Below are positions 6,625 through 15,002 of a DNA stretch of 64,000 nt, piece by piece (positions within the stretch are counted from its first letter, which is position 1; each line of letters starts with the position of its first letter). The stretch is from Streptomyces sp. P9-A4 (GTDB taxonomy: Bacteria; Actinomycetota; Actinomycetes; Streptomycetales; Streptomycetaceae). Location: positions 2,242,501 through 2,306,500 of the forward strand of contig NZ_JAZIFY010000001.1 of the NCBI RefSeq assembly GCF_036634195.1, read 5' to 3'. The translations under genes and the position numbers were made by a program. Below the pieces are notes generated by a model, which was given only the letters and a program-made list of their open reading frames with translations, did not search any database and had not been told where the DNA came from.

Positions 6625-8035
6625 GGTCGAAGTCCTCGCTGTGGATGCGGGAGGCCGGCACACCGGCCCGGATCAGATGGGCGGTGGCGGCCCGTGCCAT
6701 CGCGGGCGGCCCGCACAGGTACACGTCGTGGGCGGCGAGTCCGGGCACGAGGTCGCGCAGCGCGCGGGGTGCGAGCGGGTCGAAGGAGTCGTCCGAGGGG
6801 CCGAGGAGGAAGTGGAGCGCGGCCTGCCGTTCGCGGGCGATGGCCTCCAGTTCCGTACGGAGGACGAGTCCGGTCGCGTCCGAGGCCCGGTAGAGCAGGG
6901 TCACGTCGCCGGGCCCGCCGGGCAGGGTCTCGAAGAGGGCGCGCAGCGGGGTGATGCCGACGCCGCCGGCGAGCAGCAGGACCTTGCGGCGGGTGCGGCG
7001 GTGGGCGGTGAGCGCACCGAACGGTCCGGCGGCCAGGACCCGGGTGCCGGGGCGGAGCCGCCGGATACGGCGCGTGTGGTCGCCGAGCGCCTTGACGGTG
7101 ATCCGCAGGGTGTCGTCGCGGACGGGTGCGGAGAGGGAGAAGGGCAGGGCGGTCGACCAGAGTCCGCGCCGCAGGAAGCGCCAGCGGAAGAACTGGCCGG
7201 GTTCGGCCCGGAGCCGGGCCACTCCTCTGCCCCGGACGAGGACGGAGACGACTCCGGGGCCCTCGTCGCGGACCTCGACGACCCGCAGTTCGTGGCGGAG
7301 CGCGGCGCGGACGGGGACGACGATCCGGTACCAGAGGAGGAGGACGGCGACGGTGCCGTGGGCCATCGACCAGAGCCAGCGGATGAGGAGGCTGTCGGCG
7401 AGGTCGGGTCCGGCGAGCTGGTGGACGAAGCCGAGGGCGGCGGCGAGGAGCCCTCCGAGGTGCACCGCCCGCCAGGTCTCGTGTCCGACGCGCCGCCGTA
7501 CGCCCCGGGCGGAGGTGACGCCGACGGCGACGAACAGGGCGGTGCCGACGGTGGCGGCGGCGATGGCCCCGTATCCGAGGAGGCCCCCGGTGGCGGTGAC
7601 GAGGTCGGTACGGGTGTGCACGGCGTAGCCGATGAGGGCGAGGAGCGCGTGGGCGCCGATCAGACCGAGGACGTACCGGCCGCCGAGGGCGTGCCAGCGG
7701 GCGAGCCGGTCGGCGCCGACGCCGTGTTCGACGGCGGGGACGCGGGCCATGAGGAGCAGGAGGACCAGGACGCCGTAGCCGGCGAGCAGGCCGGTGAGGT
7801 GGGCGCCGGTGGCGAAGAAGGCGTCGAGCCGGGCGGAGGGCCGGGCCTGGAGGCCCCAGAGCAGGGCGACTGCTCCGGCCCCGGCGAGGATGCCGGTCCG
7901 CAGCCGGTCGGGGGCGAGGCGGAGGACGGGGACGGGGGCGTGGTCTGCCGCTGCCGGAGGGGCGGGCGCCGGAACGGGGGCCGGCCGGCTGGGCAGGGGC
8001 ACGTAGAGCGGGTGGGGGCGGGCCTCGGAGGTCAC
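6617..8035 (-). CDS. ferric-reductase-like transmembrane flavohaem oxidoreductase
   Basis: The 472-residue protein has a Pro/Ala-rich cytoplasmic N-terminus and six hydrophobic helices with paired histidines typical of the b-haem core (GAHLTGLLAG, RWHALGGRYVLGLIGAHALL, RAVHLGGLL with GFVHQL). An FNR-type module follows, with FAD site (LPFSLSAP), NAD(P) site (GGVGITPLRALFETLP) and C-terminal YLCGPPAM. It would pass electrons from NAD(P)H through FAD and haem across the membrane, to ferric iron or another acceptor. GTG at 8035 (VTSEARPHPLY) is chosen because the upstream frame is Pro/Gly-rich intergenic sequence. GTG 8041 is an alternative. It is the first gene of a unit with the small peptide and the TauE-like permease. 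Confidence 0.88.
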   Translation of the reverse strand: MTSEARPHPLYVPLPSRPAPVPAPAPPAAADHAPVPVLRLAPDRLRTGILAGAGAVALLWGLQARPSARLDAFFATGAHLTGLLAGYGVLVLLLLMARVPAVEHGVGADRLARWHALGGRYVLGLIGAHALLALIGYAVHTRTDLVTATGGLLGYGAIAAATVGTALFVAVGVTSARGVRRRVGHETWRAVHLGGLLAAALGFVHQLAGPDLADSLLIRWLWSMAHGTVAVLLLWYRIVVPVRAALRHELRVVEVRDEGPGVVSVLVRGRGVARLRAEPGQFFRWRFLRRGLWSTALPFSLSAPVRDDTLRITVKALGDHTRRIRRLRPGTRVLAAGPFGALTAHRRTRRKVLLLAGGVGITPLRALFETLPGGPGDVTLLYRASDATGLVLRTELEAIARERQAALHFLLGPSDDSFDPLAPRALRDLVPGLAAHDVYLCGPPAMARAATAHLIRAGVPASRIHSEDFDHG

Positions 8036-8041
8036 ATCCGG

Positions 8042-8313
8042 CACCCTAGGGTCCCCCGTATACGGGAATCCGCAGCTCAGGCCCTCCGGCCCGATTCTTA
8101 AGGCGGGCTTGAGCCGAGCCTGACCACGGGTTAACCCTCGGCCCGTCCTCGGCCCGGTCCTCGCCCCGACCGGCGGCCCGGACTCCGGTCCGGCCGCCCT
8201 CGCCCCCTCCCACGCACCCTCACAGCCCTCCGGACCGGGCACGGAGATCAGCGTTCCGTACGGGAAACAGCCGGGATGCCGTCGGGTAACACCGGCCGCG
8301 CACGCTTCCCGTC
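8042..8313. promoter_or_regulatory. divergent promoter region between the ferric-reductase-like and nitrite reductase genes
   Basis: About 270 bases contain no gene. Visible elements are a perfect GGGTTAACCC palindrome at 8127-8136 and, closer to the nitrite reductase operon, TTCC-GTACG-GGAA (around 8255-8267) followed by GGTAACA (about 8295). Streptomyces nir genes are commonly controlled by GlnR. GTnAC and GAAAC half-sites occur here, but I cannot line them up with the usual six-base spacing, so no GlnR box is claimed. Confidence 0.35.
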
Positions 8314-9510
8314 ATGAGTACACGGATCGTGGTGGTCGGGGGCGGAACGGCGGGCGCCCGGCTCGCCCAGCGCCTCCCCGTCACCCTCCTCGGCGAGGAG
8401 CGGCACGCACCGTACAACAGGGTGCTGCTCGCCGATGTCCTCGCCGGGCGGTACGCCCCCGAGGTGATCGCCCTGCCCGGGACCCGGGAGCCCGCGCGGC
8501 TCGGGACGCGGGCGGTGCGGATCGACCGGGCGGCGCGGACGGTCGAGTGCGCGGACGGCTCCCTCGTCGGCTACGACCGGCTGGTCCTGGCCACCGGTTC
8601 CAACCCGGTGCTGCCGCCGCTGCGCGGGGTGCGCGGGGTGGAACCGCCGGAGGGCGTCCACCCCTTCCGTACCCTCGACGACTGCCTGGAGCTGCGCTCC
8701 GCCGTCCGGCCGGGGGTGCGGGCGGTGGTCATCGGCGGCGGTCTTCTCGGCGTCTCGGCGGCCCGTGCCCTCGCCGCGCTCGGCGCGGACGTGGTCCTGG
8801 CCCAGCAGGGCGAACGGCTGATGGAACGTCAACTCGACGCCCATGCCTCGGCCCTGCTCCACGACCATGTCACGGCCCTCGGCGTCGAGGTGCACACCGA
8901 GTGCCGCGTCAGCGGCCTCCGGCAGCGCGACGGGGCCGTCACGGCCGTCGAACTCGCCGACGGTTTCGTCCTCGACGCCCAGGTCGTCGTCCTCGCCTGC
9001 GGGGTGCGCCCCCGCGTCGCCCTCGCCCGTGAGGCGGGGCTCGACATCGCCACCGGCATCGTCGTCGACGACGAACTCCGCACCTCCGACCCGTACATCC
9101 ACGCGGTCGGCGACTGCGCGGAGCACCGGGGCCGCAGCTACGGCCTCGCGGGCCCGGCGCTCGAACAGGCCGACGTGCTGGCGGACCTGCTCACGGCCGG
9201 ACTCCCGGGCGCGCGCTACACCGGCACCCGCGCCCTCACCCGGCTCACCCTCGGCGGTGCGCGGCCGCTCGACCTCGCCGCGTTCGGCGAGGTCACGGCG
9301 CTGCCGGGCGACGAGGTCGTCCAGCTCACCGACGCCACGCGCAGCGCCTACCGCAAGGTCGTCGTCCGCGGTGACCGGCTCGTCGGGGGCGTCCTCCTCG
9401 GCGATCTGGCCGCGGTCGGGACGCTCGCCCGCGCCTGGGAGGGCGACGAGGCCCTGCCCGGCGACGCGCCCCTGCTCCATCTGCTCACCCACGACGGAGG
9501 CTCCTCATGA
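8314..9510 (+). CDS. NAD(P)/FAD-dependent oxidoreductase, nitrite reductase partner
   Basis: This 398-residue flavoprotein matches the N-terminal reductase portion of NADH-nitrite reductases. It has an FAD Rossmann motif VVVGGGTAGARLA at the start, an NAD motif VVIGGGLLGVSAARALAALG near residue 145, and AVGDCAEHRGRSYGL near residue 265. It lacks the BFD iron-sulfur and sirohaem domains of NirB. It would supply electrons from NAD(P)H to the assimilatory nitrite reductase encoded next, or act as an independent ferredoxin or rubredoxin reductase. The nirB ATG overlaps its stop (ATGA, 9507-9510), so the two are expressed together. Confidence 0.9.
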   Translation: MSTRIVVVGGGTAGARLAQRLPVTLLGEERHAPYNRVLLADVLAGRYAPEVIALPGTREPARLGTRAVRIDRAARTVECADGSLVGYDRLVLATGSNPVLPPLRGVRGVEPPEGVHPFRTLDDCLELRSAVRPGVRAVVIGGGLLGVSAARALAALGADVVLAQQGERLMERQLDAHASALLHDHVTALGVEVHTECRVSGLRQRDGAVTAVELADGFVLDAQVVVLACGVRPRVALAREAGLDIATGIVVDDELRTSDPYIHAVGDCAEHRGRSYGLAGPALEQADVLADLLTAGLPGARYTGTRALTRLTLGGARPLDLAAFGEVTALPGDEVVQLTDATRSAYRKVVVRGDRLVGGVLLGDLAAVGTLARAWEGDEALPGDAPLLHLLTHDGGSS

Positions 9511-12062
9511 CCACCCCCACCATCGTCCTGGTCGGCCACGGAATGGTCGGCCAGCGGTTCCTTGAGGCGCTCGCGGACCGTGGCGTCACCGAGCGGGCCC
9601 GGATCGTGGTCCTCTGCGAGGAGCCGCGCCCGGCCTACGACCGCGTGCAGCTGACCTCGTACTTCTCCGGGAGGACCCCGGACGAGCTGTCGATGGTCGA
9701 GGCGGGCTTCCTGGAGAAGCACTCCATCGAGCTGTACGTGGGCGACCCGGCCGATTCGGTGGACCGGGAGGCCCGTACGGTCACGGCCCGCTCGGGGCGG
9801 GTCTTCGCGTACGACACGCTGGTCCTGGCCACCGGCTCGTACCCGTTCGTGCCGCCCGTCCCCGGCAAGGACGCCCGCGGCTGTTTCGTCTACCGCACGA
9901 TCGAGGACCTGCTCGCGATCGAGGAGTACGCGCGGACGGCGACGACCGGAGCGGTCGTCGGCGGCGGGCTGCTCGGTCTTGAGGCGGCGGGCGCGCTCAG
10001 CGGGCTCGGCCTTGACACCCACGTCGTGGAGTTCGCGCCGCGCCTGATGCCGGTGCAGGTCGACGAGGGCGGCGGCGCGGCCCTGCTCCGTACGATCGAG
10101 CGGATGGGCCTGACCGTGCACACCGGCACGGGCACCCAGGAGGTGGTGACGGCGGACGGCGCCGTGACCGGGATGAAGCTCTCGGACGGCTCCGAACTGC
10201 CCACGGACATGGTCGTGTTCTCCGCCGGGGTACGGCCCCGGGACCGGCTGGCCCGCGACTGCGGGCTCACGGTCGGGGAGCGCGGCGGCATCGCGGTCGA
10301 CGAGCGGTGCCGCACCTCCGACCCGGCGGTCTTCGCGATCGGCGAGTGCGCGCTCGCCGTGGACGGCCGGGTGTACGGCCTGGTGGCGCCGGGCTACGAG
10401 ATGGCGCAGACGGTCGCGGCGGTCCTCGCGGACGAGGCCGGGGTGGGCGAGGGCGCCGGCTTCACAGGTGCCGACATGTCGACGAAGCTGAAGCTGCTCG
10501 GCGTGGACGTGGCCTCCTTCGGCGACGCGCACGGAGCGGCCGAGGGCTGTCTCGACGTCGTGTACTCCGACTCCCGATCGGGCGTCTACAAGAAGCTGGT
10601 GATCTCCGGGGAAGGGGTGCTGCTCGGCGGTGTCCTGGTCGGTGACGCCGAGCAGTACGGGCTCCTCCGCCCGCTCACCGGTTCCGTGCCGCCCGTCTCC
10701 CCCGAGCAGCTGGTGCTCCCGGCCGGCGCGGGCGCCCCGGTCGCGCTCGGCCCCTCGGCGCTGCCGGACGACGCGGTGATCTGCTCCTGCCACAACGTGA
10801 CCAAGCACGCGATCGGGCAGTGCTCCTCGCTGCCCGAGGTGAAGAAGTGCACCAAGGCCGGTACGGGCTGCGGCAGTTGTGTGAAGACGATCGAGAAGCT
10901 GCTGCCGGCCGCCGTGGACAAGGGGCTCTGCGGCTGCTTCCCGTACACCCGGAGCGAGCTGTACGAGATCGCCCGCACCCTGCGGCTGACCTCCTTCGCC
11001 GCGCTGCTCGACTCGCACGGGCGGGAGGAGGCGCGGGGCGGCGAGGGCTGCGAGGTCTGCAAGCCGACCGTCGGCTCGATCCTGGCCTCCCTGGCCCCGG
11101 CGCTCGGCATCGACGGCTACATCCTCGACGGCGAGCAGGCCGCCCTCCAGGACACCAACGACCACTTCCTCGCCAACATGCAGCGCAACGGCTCCTATTC
11201 GGTCGTGCCGCGCATCCCCGGCGGCGAGATCACCCCGGAGAAACTGATCGTGATCGGCGAGGTGGCCCGGGACTTCGGCCTCTACACGAAGATCACCGGC
11301 GGCCAGCGGATCGACCTCTTCGGCGCCGGCGTCGACCAACTCCCCTCCATCTGGACCCGGTTGGTGGACGCGGGCTTCGAGTCGGGGCACGCGTACGGCA
11401 AGGCGCTGCGCACCGTCAAGTCCTGCGTCGGTCAGACCTGGTGCCGCTACGGCGTCCAGGACTCGGTGCGGACGGCCATCCGCCTCGAGCTGCGCTACCG
11501 GGGGCTGCGCGCCCCGCACAAGCTGAAGTCGGCGGTCTCGGGCTGCGCCCGCGAGTGCGCCGAGGCCCGGTCGAAGGACTTCGGGATCATCGCGACGGCG
11601 AACGGCTGGAACCTGTACGTCGGCGGGAACGGCGGCGCGACCCCGCGCCACGCGGACCTGCTCGCCCAGGACCTCTCGGACACCGAACTGGTGCGCCTGA
11701 TCGATCGGTTCCTGATGTTCTACATCCGGACAGCGGACCGCCTTGAGCGGACGTCGGCCTGGCTGGAGCGCCTGGAGGGCGGGCTCGACCACCTCAAGGA
11801 CGTGGTGGTGCACGACTCGCTCGGGCTCTGCGAGGAGCTGGAGGCACTGATGGCGGCGCACGTCGCCGGCTACCGGGACGAGTGGGCGCAGACCCTGGAC
11901 GACCCGGAGCGGCTGCGCCGCTTCGTCTCCTTCGTGAACGCGCCGGAGGCGCCGGACCCCACGGTCCGGTTCGTGCCGGAGCGCGACCAGATCAAGCCGG
12001 ACCTCACGATCCTGACGCTCGGCAGGACGAACAGCACACCGGAAGGGGCCGCTTCCCGATGA
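9507..12062 (+). CDS. nirB: assimilatory nitrite reductase large subunit
   Basis: NirB of 851 residues, the usual length, reduces nitrite to ammonium with six electrons from NAD(P)H in the cytoplasm. Domains in order: FAD-binding (VLVGHGMVGQRFLEAL), NAD-binding (AVVGGGLLGLEAAGAL), a BFD-like [2Fe-2S] domain (ICSCHNVTKHAIGQC and CTKAGTGCGSC), then the sirohaem/[4Fe-4S] module with cluster cysteines in SCVGQTWC and SGCARECAE. GGAGG precedes ATG 9507 by six bases. The gene sits in a tightly overlapping operon: flavoprotein, nirB, nirD. Confidence 0.97.
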   Translation: MTTPTIVLVGHGMVGQRFLEALADRGVTERARIVVLCEEPRPAYDRVQLTSYFSGRTPDELSMVEAGFLEKHSIELYVGDPADSVDREARTVTARSGRVFAYDTLVLATGSYPFVPPVPGKDARGCFVYRTIEDLLAIEEYARTATTGAVVGGGLLGLEAAGALSGLGLDTHVVEFAPRLMPVQVDEGGGAALLRTIERMGLTVHTGTGTQEVVTADGAVTGMKLSDGSELPTDMVVFSAGVRPRDRLARDCGLTVGERGGIAVDERCRTSDPAVFAIGECALAVDGRVYGLVAPGYEMAQTVAAVLADEAGVGEGAGFTGADMSTKLKLLGVDVASFGDAHGAAEGCLDVVYSDSRSGVYKKLVISGEGVLLGGVLVGDAEQYGLLRPLTGSVPPVSPEQLVLPAGAGAPVALGPSALPDDAVICSCHNVTKHAIGQCSSLPEVKKCTKAGTGCGSCVKTIEKLLPAAVDKGLCGCFPYTRSELYEIARTLRLTSFAALLDSHGREEARGGEGCEVCKPTVGSILASLAPALGIDGYILDGEQAALQDTNDHFLANMQRNGSYSVVPRIPGGEITPEKLIVIGEVARDFGLYTKITGGQRIDLFGAGVDQLPSIWTRLVDAGFESGHAYGKALRTVKSCVGQTWCRYGVQDSVRTAIRLELRYRGLRAPHKLKSAVSGCARECAEARSKDFGIIATANGWNLYVGGNGGATPRHADLLAQDLSDTELVRLIDRFLMFYIRTADRLERTSAWLERLEGGLDHLKDVVVHDSLGLCEELEALMAAHVAGYRDEWAQTLDDPERLRRFVSFVNAPEAPDPTVRFVPERDQIKPDLTILTLGRTNSTPEGAASR

Positions 12063-12421
12063 CGACGACCCTCGAACTCTCCCCGTCCCCCGACGCCTGG
12101 CTGGCGGTCTGCGAGGAGTCCAGGCTGACCCCCGGCCGGGGGGTGGCGGCGCTGCTGCCGGACGGCAGACAGGCGGCGGTCTTCCGGGACCGCTCGGGCC
12201 GGACGTACGCGATCGACAACCGCGATCCGTTCACGGGGGCGCGGGTGCTCTCCCGGGGGCTCGTCGGCTCCTCGGACGGGCGGCCGTTCGTGGCCTCGCC
12301 GCTCCTGAAGCAGCGCTTCGACCTGGAGACGGGCCGGTGCCTGGACGACGACGGGGTGACGGTGGCGGTGTATCCGGTGCGGTCGGTCCAGCGCGACCAT
12401 ATATTGACCGATCGTTCTTGA
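12059..12421 (+). CDS. nirD: nitrite reductase small subunit
   Basis: This 120-residue NirD-type Rieske-fold protein lacks the Cys/His cluster ligands, as is normal for NirD. AVFRDRSGRTYAIDNRDPFT and FVASPLLKQRFDLETG are the recognisable family segments. It partners NirB. Its ATG at 12059 overlaps the nirB stop by four bases. The stop at 12419-12421 abuts a palindrome that precedes the next (TetR) gene, so transcription of nirBD may read into that regulator. Confidence 0.95.
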   Translation: MTTTLELSPSPDAWLAVCEESRLTPGRGVAALLPDGRQAAVFRDRSGRTYAIDNRDPFTGARVLSRGLVGSSDGRPFVASPLLKQRFDLETGRCLDDDGVTVAVYPVRSVQRDHILTDRS

Positions 12422-12437
12422 AAGACGTACGGTCTTT
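12421..12437. promoter_or_regulatory. TetR autoregulatory operator
   Basis: AAAGAC-GTACG-GTCTTT is a perfect dyad that ends two bases before the GTG of the TetR gene. Its core ACGTACGGTC (12425-12434) recurs at 13073-13082 before the SDR gene, which suggests that both are bound by this regulator. Confidence 0.65.
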
Positions 12438-12439
12438 CT

Positions 12440-13024
12440 GTGGCCAGGACCAAGGAATTCGATCCCGACGCCGCGCTCCGGGCAGCGCTCGAACTGTTCT
12501 GGGCTCGCGGCTACGAGGCGACGGCGATGTCGGACCTCGTGGAGCACCTCGGCATCGGCCGGGCCAGTCTCTACGCGACCTTCGGCAACAAGCACGAGCT
12601 GTATCTGAAGGCGATGGACCACTACCTGGAGACCCGCGACCCGTGGATCGTCGAGGAGTTGTCCACGCCGGGCCCCGCACTGCCGGCCGTCCGCGCGCTG
12701 GTCCGCCGCTTCGCCACCGAGGCGATGACGGACGGGGAGCGGCTGAACGGCTGTTTCGTCACCAACTCGGCGACGGAGCTGGGACCGCACGACACGGCGG
12801 TCGCCCGCCGGGTCGAGCTCAGCTGGGAGCTGATCGAGACGCTGCTCCACGGGGCGCTCACCCGGGCCCGCGCCGGGGGCGAGCTCCCGGCCGACCGGGA
12901 CCCCCGGGCGCTCGCCCGGATGCTGCTGGTGCTGATGCAGGGCATCCGGGTGGTCGGCAAGGTGTCGAGCGACCCGGCCAGGGTCCGCGACGCGGCGGAA
13001 CAGGCACTGGGCCTGCTGGACTGA
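12440..13024 (+). CDS. TetR-family regulator of the adjacent SDR gene
   Basis: This 194-residue regulator has its helix-turn-helix in residues 25-45 (TAMSDLVEHLGIGRASLYAT followed by FGNKHELY). The C-terminal half is an all-helical TetR_C domain of the type found beside short-chain dehydrogenases. GTG 12440 is preferred because MARTKEFDPDAALRAALELFW is the usual N-terminus of this subfamily. It probably represses itself through the palindrome at 12421 and the downstream SDR gene through the related site at 13071. The inducer is unknown, likely a small lipophilic or carbonyl substrate of the SDR. Confidence 0.92.
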   Translation: MARTKEFDPDAALRAALELFWARGYEATAMSDLVEHLGIGRASLYATFGNKHELYLKAMDHYLETRDPWIVEELSTPGPALPAVRALVRRFATEAMTDGERLNGCFVTNSATELGPHDTAVARRVELSWELIETLLHGALTRARAGGELPADRDPRALARMLLVLMQGIRVVGKVSSDPARVRDAAEQALGLLD

Positions 13025-13026
13025 GA

Positions 13027-13052
13027 ACGGGCGCCCACGGGGGGGCGCCCGT
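13027..13052 (+). terminator. hairpin terminator after the TetR gene
   Basis: ACGGGCGCCC pairs with GGGCGCCCGT (10 bp) across a six-base loop, three bases after the TetR stop. There is only a weak T-rich tail, as is common in Streptomyces. Confidence 0.65.
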
Positions 13053-13070
13053 CCTTCGGACCTCATTATG

Positions 13071-13088
13071 GAACGTACGGTCAAGTTC
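13071..13088. promoter_or_regulatory. probable TetR operator before the SDR gene
   Basis: GAACGTACGGTCAAGTTC has GAAC/GTTC outer arms and shares the ten-base core ACGTACGGTC with the palindrome in front of the TetR gene. It lies about 90 bases upstream of the SDR start. Confidence 0.55.
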
Positions 13089-13180
13089 AAACACTCCCCC
13101 GCATCGTCACGAGCACCGGCCCGACCGCACCACCCCGCACCACCCCGCACCACCCGCCGACCATCACAGGGGAGTCACCC

Positions 13181-13942
13181 ATGTCCGCACGCTTCACCGA
13201 CCGCGTCGCCCTCGTCACCGGGGCCGGCTCCGGTCTCGGCCGGGCCATCGCGCTCGCCTTCGCCGCCGAGGGCGCCGAGGTCGTCGTCGCCGGCCGTACG
13301 GAAGGGCCGCTGAAGGAGACGGTGGCCCTGATCGAGGCCGCCGGGGGCACGGCCGCGGCCGTCACCGCCGACGTGTCCGGCGCCGCGTCCACCCGTGAGC
13401 TGGTCCGGCGCACGGTCGAGCTGTTCGGCGGTCTCGACGTGGCCGTGAACAACGCCGGAGTCTTCCGCGGCGGGCACAGCGCCGCCGACTTCCCCCTGGA
13501 CGACTGGCAGACGCTGCTCGACATCAACGTCACGGGGGTGCTGCACGCCCTCCAGGCCGAGGTGGCACACATGCGGGCGCACGGCGGCGGGGCCATCGTG
13601 AACATCGCGTCGAACCTGGGCCCGCACGTCCGGATCCCCGGCGTCTTCGGCTACCAGGTGTCGAAGGCGGCCGTGTCGGCGCTGACCAGGGCCGCGGCGC
13701 TGGACCACATCGCCGACGGGGTCCGCATCAACGCGGTCAGCCCCGGCGCCTCGGAGTCCGCGATGTCGCTGCGGCCCGGCGAGACGGAGGCCGAGCGGGA
13801 GGTCCGGATGAAGGAGGAGTCGCCGCTGGGCAGGATCTCCTCCGCCGCGGAGGTGGCGGCGGCCGTGCTGTACCTCGCGTCGGACGACGCGGGCTCCGCC
13901 GTCGGCACGGACCTGGTGATCGACGGCGGCGTCTCCGCCTGA
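13181..13942 (+). CDS. short-chain dehydrogenase/reductase
   Basis: The 253-residue classical SDR has cofactor motif TGAGSGLGRAIALAFA, NNAG (AVNNAGVF), catalytic Ser in IVNIASNLG, and YxxxK in GYQVSKAA. The C-terminal SDDAGSAVGTDLVIDGG is the usual dimer tail. AGRTE after the second strand favours NADP(H). It oxidises or reduces an unknown alcohol or ketone. AGGGGAG precedes ATG 13181. Control by the upstream TetR is likely from the shared operator core. Confidence 0.94.
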   Translation: MSARFTDRVALVTGAGSGLGRAIALAFAAEGAEVVVAGRTEGPLKETVALIEAAGGTAAAVTADVSGAASTRELVRRTVELFGGLDVAVNNAGVFRGGHSAADFPLDDWQTLLDINVTGVLHALQAEVAHMRAHGGGAIVNIASNLGPHVRIPGVFGYQVSKAAVSALTRAAALDHIADGVRINAVSPGASESAMSLRPGETEAEREVRMKEESPLGRISSAAEVAAAVLYLASDDAGSAVGTDLVIDGGVSA

Positions 13943-13950
13943 GTACGTGG

Positions 13951-13969
13951 CCGGGGGCCCTGCCCCCGG
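13951..13969. terminator. bidirectional terminator between SDR and VOC genes
   Basis: CCGGGGGC-CCT-GCCCCCGG is a perfect 8-bp hairpin in the gap between two convergent genes. Confidence 0.55.
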
Positions 13970-13993
13970 TCCGGTGGCGGCCCGCTACCGGGC

Positions 13994-14407
13994 TCAGCCC
14001 TGGGCCGCCGCCGGGTCCATCCAGAAGATCTCCCAGTGGTGGCCGTCCAGGTCGGTGAACGAGCGGCCGTACATGAAGCCCAGCTCCATCGGCTCCTTCG
14101 CCGGGGTGCCACCGGCCGCGAGCGCGGCGTCGGCCAGCTCGTCGACCTTCTCGCGGCTCTCGGCGCTCAGCGTGACCAGCACCTCGGTGGCCTTGGTCGC
14201 GTCGGAGATCTCCTTGCCGGGGGCCATGAAGGACTGGAACTTGGGCTCTTCGAGGAGCATCGCGAAGATCGTGTCGCTGATGACCACACAGCCGGTGGTC
14301 TCGTCGCTGAACTGCGGATTGATGGAGTAGCCGAGCTTCTCGAAGAAGGTCTTGCTGGCGGAGACGTCCTTCACGGGCAGGTTCACGAAGATCATCTGCG
14401 GGGCCAT
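13994..14407 (-). CDS. VOC-family (glyoxalase/bleomycin-resistance fold) protein
   Basis: This 137-residue protein has two beta-alpha-beta-beta-beta modules. IFVNLPVKDVSASKTFFEKL is the first strand and helix, and FMYGRSFTDLDGHHWEIFWM is the last strand with the usual His/Glu metal ligand pattern. It belongs to the PhnB/lactoylglutathione-lyase-like branch of VOC proteins, and the substrate is unknown. GGAAGAG stands in front of ATG 14407. It is transcribed on the same strand as the haemoglobin gene upstream, with an 89-base gap. Confidence 0.9.
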   Translation of the reverse strand: MAPQMIFVNLPVKDVSASKTFFEKLGYSINPQFSDETTGCVVISDTIFAMLLEEPKFQSFMAPGKEISDATKATEVLVTLSAESREKVDELADAALAAGGTPAKEPMELGFMYGRSFTDLDGHHWEIFWMDPAAAQG

Positions 14408-14496
14408 GATGTGCTCTCTTCCCTCGTGCGGTGCTGTCGAGAGGTAGGACGGGCCCGCCCCTCGGAACTCATCGCTCTCCCGGGGATTCTTTTCGC

Positions 14497-14946
14497 TCAG
14501 GCGACGGAGCGCAGCTCCAGGGCCGCCAGCGGGACGAACCCGCCGCCCGTGCCGCCGGTGGCCGCGCCGGGCCCGGCGAGCCGCCGCAGCAGGGCGAGGG
14601 CGATCCGTTCGCCCTGCGCCTTGGCCCGCTCGGCCCGGGGCCCGGAGTGCAGCCCGTCCACGGTGGCCCGCCAGAGCTGCACCCAGCGGCCGAAGTGGGC
14701 GGCGGTGAGGGGCCGTGCGGCGTGCAGGGCCCCGTGCGGGGCGAAGGCGTCGCGCCGGTACTCGGCGGTGCGGAGGAGGGCCCTCTCCCAGAAGTCCACG
14801 ATGTGCGGCAGATGGGCCTCCAGGTCGGTCCCGGCGACCTCGGTGAAGAAGGGCCCGATGAGCGGATCGGCGAAGGCGGCGCCGTAGAAGCGCCGCAGCA
14901 GCACGTCGAGGTCGTCGAGGTCGCTGATGTCCCGGGTGACACGCAT
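14497..14946 (-). CDS. truncated haemoglobin, group III-like
   Basis: The 149-residue globin has FYGAAFADPLIGPFFTEVAG at the B/E-helix region and LTAAHFGRWVQLW, where the His is the expected proximal haem ligand. The DPLIGPFF and HLPHIVDFWERALL segments fit group III truncated haemoglobins. They bind O2 or NO, and roles in NO detoxification or oxygen chemistry are known for the family. It is about 20 residues longer at the C-terminus (Gly-rich GGTGGGFVPLAALEL) than minimal members. ATG 14946 is preceded by a weak ribosome binding site. Confidence 0.88.
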   Translation of the reverse strand: MRVTRDISDLDDLDVLLRRFYGAAFADPLIGPFFTEVAGTDLEAHLPHIVDFWERALLRTAEYRRDAFAPHGALHAARPLTAAHFGRWVQLWRATVDGLHSGPRAERAKAQGERIALALLRRLAGPGAATGGTGGGFVPLAALELRSVA

Positions 14947-15002
14947 GCCCCCCAGTGTCCCCCGCCGGCACCGGCATCCCCAAGGGCCGAAGGCCCCGGA
15001 CG

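Noticed and set aside
8255..8301. GlnR-type nitrogen box before the nitrite reductase operon
   Set aside because: GTnAC- and GAAAC-like half-sites occur but not in the required order and six-base spacing, so only a generic promoter region is claimed.
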